NCBI RefSeq assembly: GCF_020184175.1
Contig: NC_065532.1
Location: 28,148,001 to 28,212,000 of the forward strand
Direction: 5' to 3'
From: Aphis gossypii
Taxonomy: Eukaryota > Arthropoda > Insecta > Hemiptera > Aphididae
Length of the DNA stretch: 64,000 nt
Position numbers and translations under genes: made by a program. Under the pieces are notes generated by a model that worked only from the letters and a program-made list of their open reading frames with translations, was not told the origin of the DNA and made no database searches. This document shows, one piece after another, positions 1 through 13,504 of the stretch. How positions within the stretch are numbered: the first letter of the stretch is position 1; every line of letters starts with the position of its first letter.

Positions 1-939
1 AATGTACTCAAATATTATTTGAATTAAATGAAATTTGAGACAAAATTTTAATGACATCCGGTATACACAAGAATTTGCGAATTAAACGATTCTTGGGAAG
101 TTAAGAATATATATTATAAATTAATATGAAAATATTATCATAATGACTGAACCACATAATATATAATACGTAAGACAGGGACTATTTTAAACATAATTTT
201 ACAGTTTGAATGAACACCATTATATTGCATACTCTTATATATGTGTGTGGGTAAAAATCAATTTCAGAAATTTAGTCAAATATACCAGTGATATATGCAG
301 TAATATATTCCGTTGTACACAAAATGTAATAAAAACAATTTTATAAATAAATTATAAAAATTTAAAATACGAAGAATACATCGTTGTATCATAGCATTAG
401 AGTATTAGACTAAAATGACATGAGAATTCGGATAACCCTTGTAACTTAAAGCTTATATTGTATAAACCTAAACTTCAAGTTCATTTTACAAACAACAAAA
501 TTTAAAATTGGAAGTTAAATGTATAGGTATGTATAAGTTTGTAAGATCAAGTTTGTTTATTTTATTTTTTATTTTAGATTCTTTGACCGACCTCTATGAA
601 TGTAAACTAATACTAAAAACTGTATTTTGCAAATTGCGTTACTAGACTGCATTGGACGTAGGTATATTATGAAAATTATTCATTTTCAATACGACCACAG
701 AATAAAAGAATTAAATTTATTCTGTGATACAATTATATCTAAAAAATACAAATAATAAAAAATTTCACTGATCACAGTTTAAAAAAATTGTATGAAGCTC
801 TAAAATCTATATATAAATATATATTAGGTATAATTTATAGCATCATCACATCGACTTCAGTCGTGACTTATCACGATTTTTTTGAGTTATAATTAATAAA
901 CAAATATTCGATTTTTCCAAGTATTTTTTTTTTTTTTTT

Positions 940-1690
940 GTAAACATTAAAAGTTCAAATTTTTACGGAATATGTCAAAATAACAAATATTTGCTAGTAA
1001 TTTTGTAGTTGAACATGCATGTAATTTTTAGTATTTACATCTAAGGTTAAAATATTTAACACTAAGTAGCTTTAGACAATAGAGAAAACTTAAGCGTCAT
1101 TATAGAAAAAAAATGTTATGTCTAAATTTTAAATTTTTACGAAATCATGTTTAACGATAACGATTTATCCTCAAACGATTTTAAATATTTGTTATTATTC
1201 AATAAGTATAAGTCAAAGTACTTGAACATTTTTACCAGTTATTTATATTGGAATTTTCTTTACATAATTTAATTTTCAAAATATTTCGCTTATTTTAAGG
1301 TTACCTATAGGCTATAGGCATTTGAAATATTAGAGATTTTTTTTTTATAAATGTCGATTTTTTTTTTTTAACTTTTTAATTTCAAGTTATGTTGCAAATT
1401 ATTTTGTAGTTAAACAATAAACATGTATAAAAAATGTTGTGTAAGTAGCTTAGCATTGAAAATTTAATACAAGATTTTCCATAAGTTAGGCTTATAATAG
1501 TTATTATAAAAGAAGTTGAGCGTTGGTCAATTAAAAAAATGTTATGTATAATGATTACATTCTTACGAAATCAAAAACTCACGCGTATAAAAACGATTTA
1601 CTATCAAATTTTTGTTGTAGTTAAAAATTATTAGTCGTAGAAACTTGAAACATACATCAATTATTAAATTTGCATTTTCATCTCCGTTTT
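940..1690. repeat. Dispersed AT-rich repeat, copy A
   Basis: An AT-rich stretch that recurs, clearly diverged, in the same orientation at about 47.70-48.30 kb. Shared words include TAATTTTGTAGTTGAA, CGATTTATCCT, TATTTGTTATTATTC and AAAATATTTCGCTTATTTTAAGG, in the same order with similar spacing. A second, weaker related unit follows at about 1380-1690 (AAATTATTTTGTAGTTAAAC, TTACGAAATCA, AACGATTTA), so the element seems built of about 400-bp related units. No coding capacity or terminal repeats are visible. The remainder of 1-1970 is AT-rich sequence in which I see nothing. Confidence 0.7.
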
Positions 1691-1970
1691 TCGTATACAA
1701 TGGTCAATAATACTTAACATTGTATTCAAATTTAACACACTCATTATACCTATAATCTATGTCCAAAATCCACTCGATATCTACTGTACAGCAGAGAGTT
1801 ACTCACGTGCCCACCTTTTTTCTATTAATATTTTTATAAGATAACAACATTTAATTTCGTTAACTACTCAAATCACAGTTTTTTTTATATTAAATTTTGT
1901 AACAAGATGTTGTGATAATCGCTAATTTTTTTATAGATACTTTAATTAAAATCAAAAAAATATTCTAACA

Positions 1971-2578
1971 CTCGGGGGCGGACTGGGGCAACTTTTCGGC
2001 CCAGGAAATATATACTTTGACCGGCCCTCGCCATGTTTTGGTGATCACAAAATATAAAAACTCAAATATACCAGTTTTAATTTAAAACAGTCAATAACAA
2101 AATGAAAACAAGCAAAAACCTCACAAAATTATCATATCATTGAACGTATACACTATACAGTATATTAATATATTAATATATTGTAAAATATAAATTCTCG
2201 AAGACTAGCCGAGGTTATAAACGCACATTAATGAATTGGCATAATCGACATTATTAATAGACGTTCTAAATAATAATTGTTCGTGATGCAGATAGGATGT
2301 AGTGGAGGATTATCAGCCAATTCAAAACCTAAAATCTATTTTTAAAAATCAAATGTAAACAAATTTGAATTTTTACACTTACGTGTTATGATGTGAAAAA
2401 ATAAATATATTTATAATTTTTTTTTTTTAAACAAAAGTATAATATTCAATTTTTAATAACTGACTTGACCACCTTTTCACAAAAACCGTCCAAGTATATA
2501 AGAATAACTAATTATTTTTGAGCAGCGGCCCACCGAGAAATTTACCGTTATCCCGCCAGCCCAGTCCGCCCCTGCGAG
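1971..2578. mobile_element. Non-autonomous TIR transposon, hAT-like
   Basis: Imperfect inverted ends CTCGGGGGCGGACTGGGG (left) and CCCAGTCCGCCCCTGCGAG (right) enclose about 600 bp of non-coding AT-rich DNA. TAACA directly abuts both ends (1966-1970 and 2579-2583); the match extends to TAACACT if the outermost CT is host sequence. The CAGGGGCGGACT-type end is typical of hAT-related MITEs, but the target duplication is not a clean 8 bp, so the superfamily is inferred. Confidence 0.75.
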
Positions 2579-3967
2579 TAACACTTTATTTATTAGTAAT
2601 ATTATTATTAATTATTATTTATAAATAAAATACCTGGTTTATATCGTCCGAACATTCTGCAAGATTTCCATACAGTCGCTGTATAGCACCAAATCGTGAT
2701 AGATTAGATGCCTATTCACGAATTCACGATAGTGACTGAATATCTAATTGGCATTGTATTATTGACATTTATTGTGAATGTGATTGAAAGCCTTAAAAGT
2801 TTAAATTTAAAACACAAATTGTCAAATTGTAACTTGAAAAATATTATTGGTTATTTTGGTCTTCTGAGTACTAACGATTTAAGATAATATAATATTTGGA
2901 ATATTCCGATATTACTTTTATTTTATATAATATTAAGTACCTACCTACCTATATTAAGTACCTAGGTTACAACCTCCTATTAGCTATTTAAATTTACAAT
3001 TAAATACCAATGGATATAAACCATGGTATAAATTCAAACATGATATTATAAACTATGTTTTAGGTATACAGTATCACTCCTAATTAGCCCACTTAAATTC
3101 CCATTCCGATTTTTTTTCAATATTTAAGGTTGGTAACAAAAGATATTTCTCTCACAAACTTATTTTTATCCTAGTATACTCTTTTAAAGTTCTTCATTTA
3201 AGTATCTATACAATATATCCTTTCTAAACAAACGTGGTTTGAAATTTAATTTTTTATAAAAAATACAATACAGTAATAATTACAAAAATATAAATTAGCT
3301 ACCTACTTAAGTTTACAATTCAGTTATAAAAAAATTTAATTAAGATTTATTTATATTAATATTATTATTTACTCTAAGATACTTCTTAAAATTATTATTT
3401 AGATAATTTATGTAAGTAAATATATTTTGGGTTACACTATTTAAAATTAAAAATATTAACTATTTTATTATTTGGGCATGAAGTCCATAACCCTTGTAAT
3501 TCATAAATATACTAAGTATTAAGTAAAAATAAATGCTAAATGCATTATACGCCATACAAACTTTAATATGTTTAAGCTCTCATCGGGTAATTGGCGCTTC
3601 CAGTGGAAGTTACAAGTGGTATACTTTTTTCGGCTAACTATCATAATATTCATAATGATACAAGATAGGAAGTGTTTACACTTCTAACTATATAGTATCC
3701 ACCATGGACTAAGATATCATATAGTTCATAGTATCCACCTTACCTATACTATTTATATTGTCATCAGTGAAGCTCACGTAGCAGAATTGGCCACCATTTT
3801 TTCAGTTGCCAAAAACAATTATACATTACCTATATAATACAATTGAATTTTTTTAAACATTTAGAAAAAATAAAAAAAAACAAAATCCATATTTCATACT
3901 TTTTAATTTTATTAACTTAATAAGAACTAATAAGTAAACAATATTATGTAATATACATATTACATAT

Positions 3968-4006
<39 letters not shown>

Positions 4007-4235
4007 TATAAATAATAATAATAATAACTACAATACAATTTATAATAGGTAGGTACATAAATACTAATAGATGAATAGGGGACAATTTATCAAACAAAAT
4101 TACTTATTTTTATTGTTAATACTTTGTTTTCACTGATTATTAAATAAAATCAACTTGGTAAGTAAATGAAACTTACTAACAGTATTGGATAATTTTAATT
4201 TAATTTCTAGATGTAAGTAAATTTTTAAATACTGT
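2579..4235. other. Gene-free AT-rich stretch
   Basis: No gene recognised. It contains a (TA)n tract at about 3970-4000 followed by AATAAT triplets, and a locally palindromic patch at about 3680-3760 in which a TATAGTATCCACC-type word occurs twice. Confidence 0.5.
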
Positions 4236-6250
4236 TTACATATTAGAGTACCTAGCTAAATTAAATTTATGGCTTTCCCAAAAACAATCATCACAGCAGT
4301 TTAAATTATGAAAAATATTATTATTATACACATAATTTTTTGTACAAATTATCATTTTAGAACTTACAGAAAATTTCATATTTGAAAATTTATTAGTGAT
4401 ATTAGATAATGTAATTTCAACAAATTTTACAATTTTAATTACATCTATTGAGCTTTTTATCAGTATTCCCCTATTTTTAACATCTAGTAAAAATAAAATA
4501 TATACCCATGACAATAGTTAAGACCAGAAGAAACATGCATAAGACTTTCTATACATTTATCACAATCAATTTTTAAGTAGATACTTTTAACTTTACTATA
4601 AATCCACTTATGTAATATAATATATTATCCTTAATTAAGTCTGTGCCATATCAGTATCTATAGATTCTTTTTTTTTTTTAGCCTAATGAATTTCAAAAAT
4701 ACTTTCAGTATTTACACTGTCCATAACAATGCAGTTAGCAACATAAGACAATGAATCTGAATTTTTAAGTAATAATTATTTCATTGCTATTTTAAACTCT
4801 ATTATGTTAGGATTGTTATTTTCAAAACGTTGTCGAATTTTTGAAAAAAATAATTCAATGTGATTTTGGGAAAATTTGTATGTGAGTAAATATTTGTACT
4901 TAGAAGTTTCACAGAGTTCATGGGCAATACTAAAAATTGATTTAACAGCAACTACAAAACCTAATAACCAATAAAAAAATTTTGTTAAAAATTATTCATA
5001 TGATAGCAATAAATAAAAAAAACATTATTGAATAGTTGAATTGTTTATCACTTTATCAATCATAAAGGTCTTTCTGGGAGTAGAAAAAAAAGTGTGACTT
5101 TAACATCAATCAATTTTAACAAATTTTCTAGTGAAGGAAGAATAAAAGATTTTCGTTTTTTTATGTCATTCAAATAAATTTAAATCCATTGGCCTTTTAA
5201 ATCTTTCATAGAATGGATTTTGAGAATTCAAAAAATCAAATATCTAGTCAATTGTTCTTAAAATGATGATTGCTTTTTGGCCTACTAGTGGAATATTTAA
5301 CAAATTAGAGAAATAATTATAGTAAAATAATAAATTATTTGACTTGACTGTTTTTAAATTCAGGAGATTTAAGATGATTGAACAATTCTAAGACATCAGC
5401 TAAAAAACATTTTTCATGTAATCGAAGAACTTCTTGGAAAAACCCTGGTTCTGCATTTACAGATGATGTCCAGCTAGTGATTGAAGATGGATCTGGCAAG
5501 CTTAAAATTTAACTATAAAATCAAATAAAAAAATGTTATACTAATTTGTTGAAATAATTAATATCTATATTATTATCGGCAGTAATTATCAGCAGGTGCA
5601 GAATAATAATGCAATGTTAAAGTAAATTCTTTCATTTGATGTGTATATTGTCCACCAATAGCTTTACCATTATTTTTGCATTCATTTTTAAATATATCTA
5701 ATATCTAATATTAAACCTTAAGCATTTAAAATAAATAAGCTGCTTAGAATACAAGCAATTACCTAACAATAATAAGCAGTTAAATTTAACTGTAATAAAA
5801 TTACCATCAAAATTATTTGTTATGAAATTATTAAATTCTTCATCCATAAATCCTTTGTTTGTTAAGATCTTGAGAAAATTGAATAAATTATCGATTTTAA
5901 TCTTCCGCCGTCTCAACTTTTATTTTATTTTTCAACATTACTTCATTTGTACTAGGTGAAATAGTTTGAACTTCTTTATAACAACTGTTACAAAAAGAAG
6001 AAGCTAATTCTGTTTTCTAATGATTGGTCTGAACAAGGATTATCTAAAAATATATAATTTGTAAATAAATAATGTACAAAATCGACATAAGTAAAAGATT
6101 TGTATAGTAGAAGAAATTTTGTTTCAAATTACCTATATAGCGAGGACATTACAAAATTACAAATACAGCTTGATTGTGACAGTTTAAATTTTATTCTTTT
6201 TAAAGCATCAACCCATTTCTTAGTAAGCAGTTCATTAGTTAAAAGATATC
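4236..6250 (-). pseudogene. Decayed P-element/THAP9-like transposase
   Basis: Read from high to low coordinates, the pieces follow the order of P-type transposases: the second half of a THAP domain (KKWVDALKRIKF, about 6220), a Lys-rich linker, KIDNLFNFLKILTNKGFMDE (about 5880), QMKEFTLTLHYYSAP (about 5640), LPDPSSITSWTSSVNAEPGF (about 5490), LNSQNPFYERFKRPM (about 5220), LLTYKFSQNHIELFF (about 4890) and the C-terminal ILIKSSIDVIKIVKFVE (about 4450). The central RNase H-like catalytic region is largely missing, the segments lie in different frames, and in-frame stops interrupt them, for example after the conserved HYYSAP block and inside the C-terminal domain. The start of the THAP domain (its first Cys pair) was not found. 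This is a transposon relic unlikely to encode transposase. Terminal repeats were not located. Confidence 0.85.
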
Positions 6251-8439
6251 TATTTTATCATAATAAAAAGGAAAAAAAACAATAATTTTAGTTAAAAGTA
6301 AAACCATAAATTATATATTTTGTGGCATAACTTAATATCATAGACTTATATACTACAATACTTTAATATTTAATGTTGGATATTTTACCTGAAAAAATAT
6401 ATTAGTTGTCCAACGAGATACCTATTAGTGTAACCATTAGCAACACACGACACTGGCATTACTCTATAGTACCTACTATATATAAATTTATATAAATAAT
6501 TAATACTTACCTACTATAAATATTAGAAATTAATTACTTTAAGTGAAAAAATACAAAATGAAATTATTTAATATTACATTTCATAATAATATTAATAATA
6601 ATCAATTTGTAGAGCTATATGTATAGATAAATAATCAATGTTTCGCCAATCGACAAAATGACGGGCACTGATAAGGAAATCCTCAAAATATTATTCCGGT
6701 TCCTTATATGGTGTAATATAGAAGTCTGTCTCATCATGTTTGGATTGCTTGGAATAACTGTACTCACAACTCAGTTTTTAGGTGATGAGCATACTATTAT
6801 GTCTATACCTACACAGATAAATATATATCACGGATGTGTATACGTCCGTTACCATACACAAAATATGTAAAAAAAAATATGTACAATTACGTTAAAAACA
6901 TAAAAATGTATTTATAACTGAAACGCACAAAATTACAATTAAATGTAAATTGTATTTTCAAAATATTTAGGTAGGTAGTTGCGTTTTATACATTCTGCTC
7001 TCTCAAATTTAAAGTTTACGTGTAACATATTTTGTTGTATTAAAAATTTTATCACTGTCTTCAAAAGACTAAAGACTATTAGTGTATTAGTTAACAAAAA
7101 TAATTTAGGTCAACATTGCTCATCAAGGACTGGCCATTATTTCACAACACGAATATGGATAGGTACACCTTGAAAGCATATTATGTACCTATAATATGTT
7201 ACTATATAATATTATACACAATTTTATTATAGTATACTAATACTATTATAACTATCTTTGTGCTCTTCGTTGCCCGTACAAAATGCATTCGTGTTAATTT
7301 GGTAACCTATTACCTAATGCTAATGCGTGTGGATGTATAACATTTTTGGCTTTTCTAATTTACTGTAGAAATGATAGGTATTTCTGACATCAGCTTTACA
7401 TAGCTGAAATAGCCCATCGTTGTTTTTTTTTTTATAATTTAATAGCAGCATTTTTTTTTTAAATTCTTTTTCTCTTTTGGTTTTTTTTTTTTTTTTTTGT
7501 TGAACGACCCAAATTAGGATTTCATTCTGGACCAAAAAATCAACAACTCATTAGTTTCAATATTCCGTGAACTAAAACAACAAAACAGTTTTGTACTACA
7601 TAAACTTTACTATTCACTAAAATATTAATTTCTAATAATAACTAATAATTAGTAACACGGATGAAAAAAAAATAATATCTTTATGCACTTACATATTTTC
7701 AGATTATTAAAAAAATTAATAACTCGAATACGTAGATTAACCTATTATCATTAACTTCTAAAATCAAAAATAAGCTTAACATCTGATCCACAGTATACTT
7801 GTATTTAATAAAATAAAATAAAAGTAATTTGGATGAGTAATTTCAGAGAAAATATGTAACAGAGATTTCCATTTTCATCACATTTATGATTTATATAGCA
7901 TACATTATCTATAGGTATAATGTTATATATAATGTATATAATATATATGGTATATTGCATAGGTGCTTTACAGAGACACGTGTCATAGGTACATATGCAA
8001 ACTGCTATAATGTTTTTCAAAACGTTTATGGAATTTTGTTTGACCTATCGTATTTGATTTAATTACAAAACAAAAATTAAGTATAAAAAAATGTTAAATT
8101 ACATAAACTGACATTTAAATATTTAAGTGAATAGTACTAATAACTATAATACTAATGATAATACTATAAGTCTATAAATTATATAAACAAAAATGTTGAT
8201 TAACTGTACTAGGTAGTAGGTACTATAAATATTCACCTTTAAAATTAATATTTCTTTTCAAACGATTGTTTAATAAAAATATTAAAAATACCCCGGGAAG
8301 TACTAGACATTTTCAATTTTAATCTTTACAATGTGTCAACTACATAAAATAATTTACTACAGAAACTACCCTAAAATAAATAAAACATACCTATACATAA
8401 TTGTAAAATCAGAATATGTATATTACTATATATACTCAC
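6251..8439. other. Gene-free AT-rich stretch
   Basis: Only short chance ORFs on both strands without recognisable domains or splice structure. Long T runs occur at about 7420-7500. Confidence 0.5.
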
Positions 8440-8925
8440 CGCTTACCGAGGTGCATGTTAACTCGGCCAGAAAAAAAAACAGGTAAATTTGGCCCATGTA
8501 TAAACTCCACCACTGAAAAAAATCAGGTAAAATTGAGTTCATGTAAACTTCGCCAGTGAAAAAAATCAAGTAGCAGTATAAAATTAATATGATGTATTAT
8601 TAAAAAAAAATATATAATATAATATAATATCAAATCGTTCACATTAAATATTTAAATCATAGAAAAAAAATCATAATAAATAATCGTTATACCTAATAAT
8701 CCAAAAATATATAGTTATGTCAATATGTCATGTATGTATAACTAAAATGATGTGATACAGTTTGTAAATATTCTAAGTTTTGTATTACTCCATTAATATA
8801 CCTACTTATAGCATCCTGGAACATTATCATTTTTTTTTCAAATTTTCAAAACGGGCAAAGTTTACATGTACTCATTACAGGTAAGAAAAAAAACTAGAGG
8901 AGTTCACATTAGACCTTTTATTACC
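8440..8925. repeat. Fold-back repeat with short tandem units
   Basis: Three degenerate tandem units of about 45-50 bp lie at about 8445-8580, each built as ATGTAAACTTCGCC-like word, poly-A, CAGGTAAA. An inverted version of the same word (GGCAAAGTTTACATG) is at about 8855-8870, followed by an inverted-looking CAGGTAAG/poly-A block. The arrangement resembles a MITE with subterminal tandem repeats. No clean TSD was found. Confidence 0.45.
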
Positions 8926-9799
8926 TTTTTATCTTGACCCGAAATTCTGATAGAGTTTACAATCGCCCAATCAATGCTTCGTTCAGAATCTAAAATCAAC
9001 ACGACACATTGTACTTTATTATCGTATTTTTTTTTTAAAGTTTTAAATATGTTTTGGATTATGACTTTGAGATTGGTTTTGAAAAGAAAAAAGGATGTAG
9101 TTTAAACTCAAAGATTTTAGAACTAATCACAATGAAATCTTCACATTCTTGTCAAATAGTAAAATTCATTAATTTAATAACAATAATATAAATAAACAAC
9201 AAAATATACTTGGTAAAATAGGCTAATAGATATCTACGTTTAGAATCAGTATTCATATACAACGATTTATCATTAAAACCAAATTTAATACATAGATTAA
9301 AATTACCTATTTCTCAATGAAGAGATATAATCGACATTCCACGCCCTCTTTCACTCATTACTCTTCCCATATACCGTTGAGTGTTGACATAATATTGTAA
9401 ATATTATAGTAAATTTTAACTCTTAAATAAATGCATACACAGGAGATTTCCGTCAAATGTATACATTTGTATGACATAGTCTATTAATTAAATTAATACT
9501 TATACTATGATTTATCAAATATCAACTACTTAGGTAGTTAGGTACCTAATATTAATTTTACTATAATAATTAGTATACTAGTATAATATTGTACCATTTG
9601 AATTTACCGCTCTTATTATATTTTAAAAAGAAAACGGAATTGAATACAGTACCAGTAACCTAACTTACTTAACTTGGAACCTATTCGAATTTTATTGTTA
9701 GTATGCATGCGTACCACCCGTACCATTTCCAATTATTTTCAATGTCCCATCAGGCACGTGTTTACAAGTGCGTGCACTGTGCCTGTGCAACCGTTATGT

Positions 9800-10000
9800 T
9801 ATAGCGTCATTATAGCGTCCTCGAGTAACGTACGATCAGATTTTTGTGAATTAAATGGGACGTCGTCGTGCTGTTCGCGGTTCGCCATTTTTGTATTTGA
9901 TTTCTTTGTCTTCGTCGTATTTCTGCTTGCGTCTTCTGGTCGACGCGTTTCAAGTTTCTTCAGGCCGTATCATCATCGATTCAGATCATAATTTTTGAAG
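9800..10000 (+). other. Putative non-coding first exon of the 11.07 kb gene
   Basis: A locally GC-richer block with CpG words (CTCGAG, GACGTCGTCG, GTCGACGCG) ends in the good splice donor TTTTTGAAG|GTACGTAAT at 10000/10001. The next suitable acceptor, TATTATTAG|GTTGG at 11043/11044, lies 26 nt before the ATG of the gene at 11070. I infer a 5' UTR exon plus a leader intron of about 1 kb. An open frame of about 100 codons across this block has no recognisable domain and is not proposed as coding. Transcript data would be needed to confirm. Confidence 0.45.
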
Positions 10001-11069
10001 GTACGTAATATTTCATTTCTATATTTTAGGTATATAATGTACTTCATACAATCCCGCGAGTCCATGGTCAGTGAAGTAAGCTAGGTCTAGGAAGTAGGAA
10101 GCTGTTGCATTATTTGCACGTAAATATTGGGCTATTCAATTTATTGCTAAGTAAGCTTGAAATTATTTTCAAGGCACTACTACAAACATTAAAAGTTTTT
10201 AGTGCATGTTTTTGTAATTTTAAGCTAATATTTCTTCACTACCTATATTATGTTATGTTATGCAATGTTATGTATCTTCATTATGTTCAATCTTATTAAA
10301 GCCGGTTGGTGTTATTTATGTAAAATAATTAATAATTAAAATATAAGATTTTATTACTGTAAGACTTATCATTCAAAAAACATTTGATTTTCAGTCACAA
10401 TTATGTCCTACTTACTTGTGTTCTTGACTATTAAGTTTTGACAAGTAAACTAAATATTATGTTTGTTTAACATTTAATTCTGAATAATATTTATTGTTGA
10501 ATAGTTTTTATACAGAATACAGTAATACAATAAAACAATTATATTTAATAGTCATTTAGTAAAATATCAATATTTTTTGATCAATGAATACCTACTAAAA
10601 TATTATTAATATTATACTACCTATTTATTGAGGTTTAGCATTATATTTTAGTATTATATTCATTTTTAATTTTTTTTTCTTAACTCTTAACCACTTATTA
10701 TATATAATTCAAAAGATAATCACCATCGCCCTACAATCGACATAAAAAGGTATAAGGTAATTACTTCATATAATGGTAGGTAATATGAGATTAATTGATT
10801 AAAAAAAAAAAAAAATGTTATTTTAATATTGTAGAATTGTGTAATTCTACTATAATTTCCAAAGTTTTACTAAGTATTCAATATTTTAAAATGTTTGAAA
10901 CTTGTTAGGTATCTTAAGATTAGTTTTATATTAACAAAAAATATAAATAAAATTATAATTGACATTAAAAATATTATTAAATATTGCAATAGTATAATTA
11001 ATATTATATTTACTATATTTTAATGTGTATTAATTATTATTAGGTTGGTACTTAACTCTGAACTAATAA

Positions 11070-12478
11070 ATGGCGGAAATACCTGAAACTATTGATGTGG
11101 AAAGTATCATAGGTAAGCAAATTATTATGAAAATGTTTTTTAAATTTACTTTTAACAGTTTTTATTTTACATGTGCAATATAGGTAGCTTTAATAAGATT
11201 TCTATCGAAGGATCGCCCATTTCATACATCACACGAAAAATTAATGGAGAAGAATTAAAATTTGTGTCCGTGTTGATGGCAGAAACTCTTTTACTTGGGC
11301 GCTATTTACGCTATTTTAATCCAGATATATTTTGTCATTGTATATCTGTGAAAGGTTACTATATTACCGATGCTGAAGCAAAAGTATTAAACTATATCAA
11401 TGTACAGTGTTCAAGTACCATGAATGGAAACCATGAATTCATTGCTGGAAAAGATTGTATTGTGCGTTTAGAAGATGTTCAAGAGTTTCATACATTTTTA
11501 AACGTATGTTACAATAAGATGGAGTCGAATATTAATGACCAAGAAATACAATTTGAAAAGCAATTTGGTTATATAAGATTCGAATCATATGTTATTCCAT
11601 ACTTTACTAAAGAGGGCGAAAAATATCTTCCACTTTTATTTTTTGAAAAAACAACAGATGACCTATTGTTAGGAGCTATGGAACTTAAAAATTGGGATTT
11701 GGCATATCTTAAGTTTTGTTGCCATATTATGGGAGTTTATGATGATTTATATAATTTTGATTTTTGTACTGTAGTCAGATTCAATAATTTGAAGAACTAT
11801 TTTCCACCTGATACAATTTTTGAAGAATTTTGGCCGAAAAATTTGTTTTTTGATTCAAGTATAATCAATTATTCTGAACATCTACATGAACCAAATTTCT
11901 GGATTACAGAATACTTGGTAAGTGTTATATATTTTGACTTAGTTTATTAAATTAATTTTGTATAAGTTATGTTAATTATGCTAAAGAAATGGGATAAATA
12001 GTGTTAGTTTTTATGTGTAAATTTTTGCTTTTATTTTATTTATTTTAATCATACTTAAAGAAGTGGTGGTATTGATTGGAAGAAAATTTGGAATAATTTA
12101 TTTTTAAGTTTTTATTTTGTTACCTAGTAATTGTTACAACAATCATTAACTTAATATATCATATTCTAATATACTAATAAAGTACTAAAATATAAAATGA
12201 TCATAGTCCTGGTTTTATTTTTTTTTAATATAGCCACTCATGCTAATATAACAATTTACTAAGCTAAAATACTTAAGTAGGACTTAATGGTATGTAGCTA
12301 TTTTATTTGGGTGAATATATATATATAAGTTAGTCGTTTTTCAAATGTGTTTTTATTTCATTATTAGGGTTCTTCAATTATGTCACAAGAAAGTTTACCT
12401 GCCAATAATGCGAATCAAGTTCAAATAAACCATTCAGAACCTAACTCGTTGATCAAACATAGCCATTCAAAGCAGTGA
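11070..12478 (+). CDS. Uncharacterised 295-residue protein (three coding exons)
   Basis: Exons 11070-11112 (donor AG|GTAAGC), 11184-11917 (acceptor AATATAG, donor TTG|GTAAGT) and 12368-12478 (acceptor ATTATTAG) join in frame to 295 codons plus TGA. The start ATGGCGGAAATACC encodes MAEIPETIDVESII. No signal peptide, transmembrane segment or catalytic motif is evident. The protein is acidic and aromatic, with Cys-containing blocks such as FCHCISVKGYY, KDCIVRLEDVQEFHTFLNVC, WDLAYLKFCCHIMGVYDDL and KNYFPPDTIFEEFWP. These resemble, from memory, unnamed aphid gene-family proteins, but I cannot assign a function. The Asn/Gln/Ser-rich tail (about residues 260-295) is likely disordered. An AATAAA follows at 12605. 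The frame is clean and the splice sites strong, so I consider this a real, probably expressed gene. Confidence 0.8.
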
Positions 12479-12604
12479 TATGAATAGCAGAAGACCGGAT
12501 CAATTGACTGGTTGATGAGTACACACATTTTAATACTAATATAAACATTATATACACTGGTTTTTATTTATTGTATTTTTAATTATTTTAAATAGTACTT
12601 AATC

Positions 12605-12610
12605 AATAAA
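12605..12610 (+). terminator. Candidate poly(A) signal AATAAA
   Basis: Canonical AATAAA 127 nt after the stop codon of the 295-residue gene, in the same orientation. Such hexamers are common by chance in this AT-rich DNA. Confidence 0.4.
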
Positions 12611-13125
12611 AGACCATTTAAAATATTTCTTATATGATATTTGTGTATCATGTTACAATGATCAGTTCAAAGATCAAGGTACCTTTACTTCAGTAGTACA
12701 ATAGTTTAAATAAGATTGTATTTAATGGCCATTTTAGGTAATACCAAGTTGGTATAAATTAAGTGGAGTTTGTTTACCTATTCTAGCTTTTGTATAATCA
12801 AAGTATTGAATGCATTCTTTTAGTAAAATTTGTTTATGAATTAAATTTAGGTAAGCAAAACATTTATTTTTAAATGTTAACTACATTTTTAAAGTATAAT
12901 TTCAATGAAAAAGAACACTGACAAGTAATTACAAATGTGATCTTTAAACATTTAGGTGATTTTAATATACAATCAAAAATCCAGTAAGATCTGAATCATT
13001 TTTTTTCAACTTGAACTTCTTAATTATTTAAATTGTTTGATCTTCATTGTTCATCATGTTTCAGACTATGAAAAATAAAAATAAAAATCACTTAAATAAA
13101 ATTTGAAACTGGAAATACTGTATTG

Positions 13126-13326
13126 CAAGGGTCACCAATTAATATTTTCCGTGGGCCACATTAAGAATAATTTGGAAAATTCTCGCGGCCCATAAAAATT
13201 TGAAGTACATAATATTTATTATAATATGCTAATTAGATTAGGTAACATATTAAATTATAAGATTTTTCTCTCCTTGTCTGCAATCAAGTTAAAATTCATC
13301 TGCTAGCCGCCATTTGGTGACCCCTG
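13126..13326. mobile_element. hAT-type MITE, 201 bp
   Basis: Terminal inverted repeats CAAGGGTCACCAA and TTGGTGACCCCTG. The host octamer CTGTATTG is perfectly duplicated at 13118-13125 and 13327-13334. The 8-bp TSD is diagnostic of hAT. No coding capacity. An internal CCGTGGGCCACAT/CGCGGCCCAT pair is also partly inverted. Confidence 0.9.
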
Positions 13327-13504
13327 CTGTATTGTTAATTTCCATGTAAATAATATGTGTAACTTAATGGCATAATTTTAAATTTTAGATAAACTCATCT
13401 AAGTCCATACAGTTAAGATACATGTTTTAAACAATTTGACATGATTTGATTGATTAATAAGTTCAATTGTAAGAAAAATAGTAACAGGAAATAACACCGA
13501 CTTA

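Noticed and set aside
9674..9991. Plus-strand frame of about 105 codons in the GC-richer block
   Set aside because: No domain, and it overlaps what looks like a non-coding exon ending in a splice donor at 10000. The hydrophobic run appears to be a by-product of T-rich CTTCTTC sequence.
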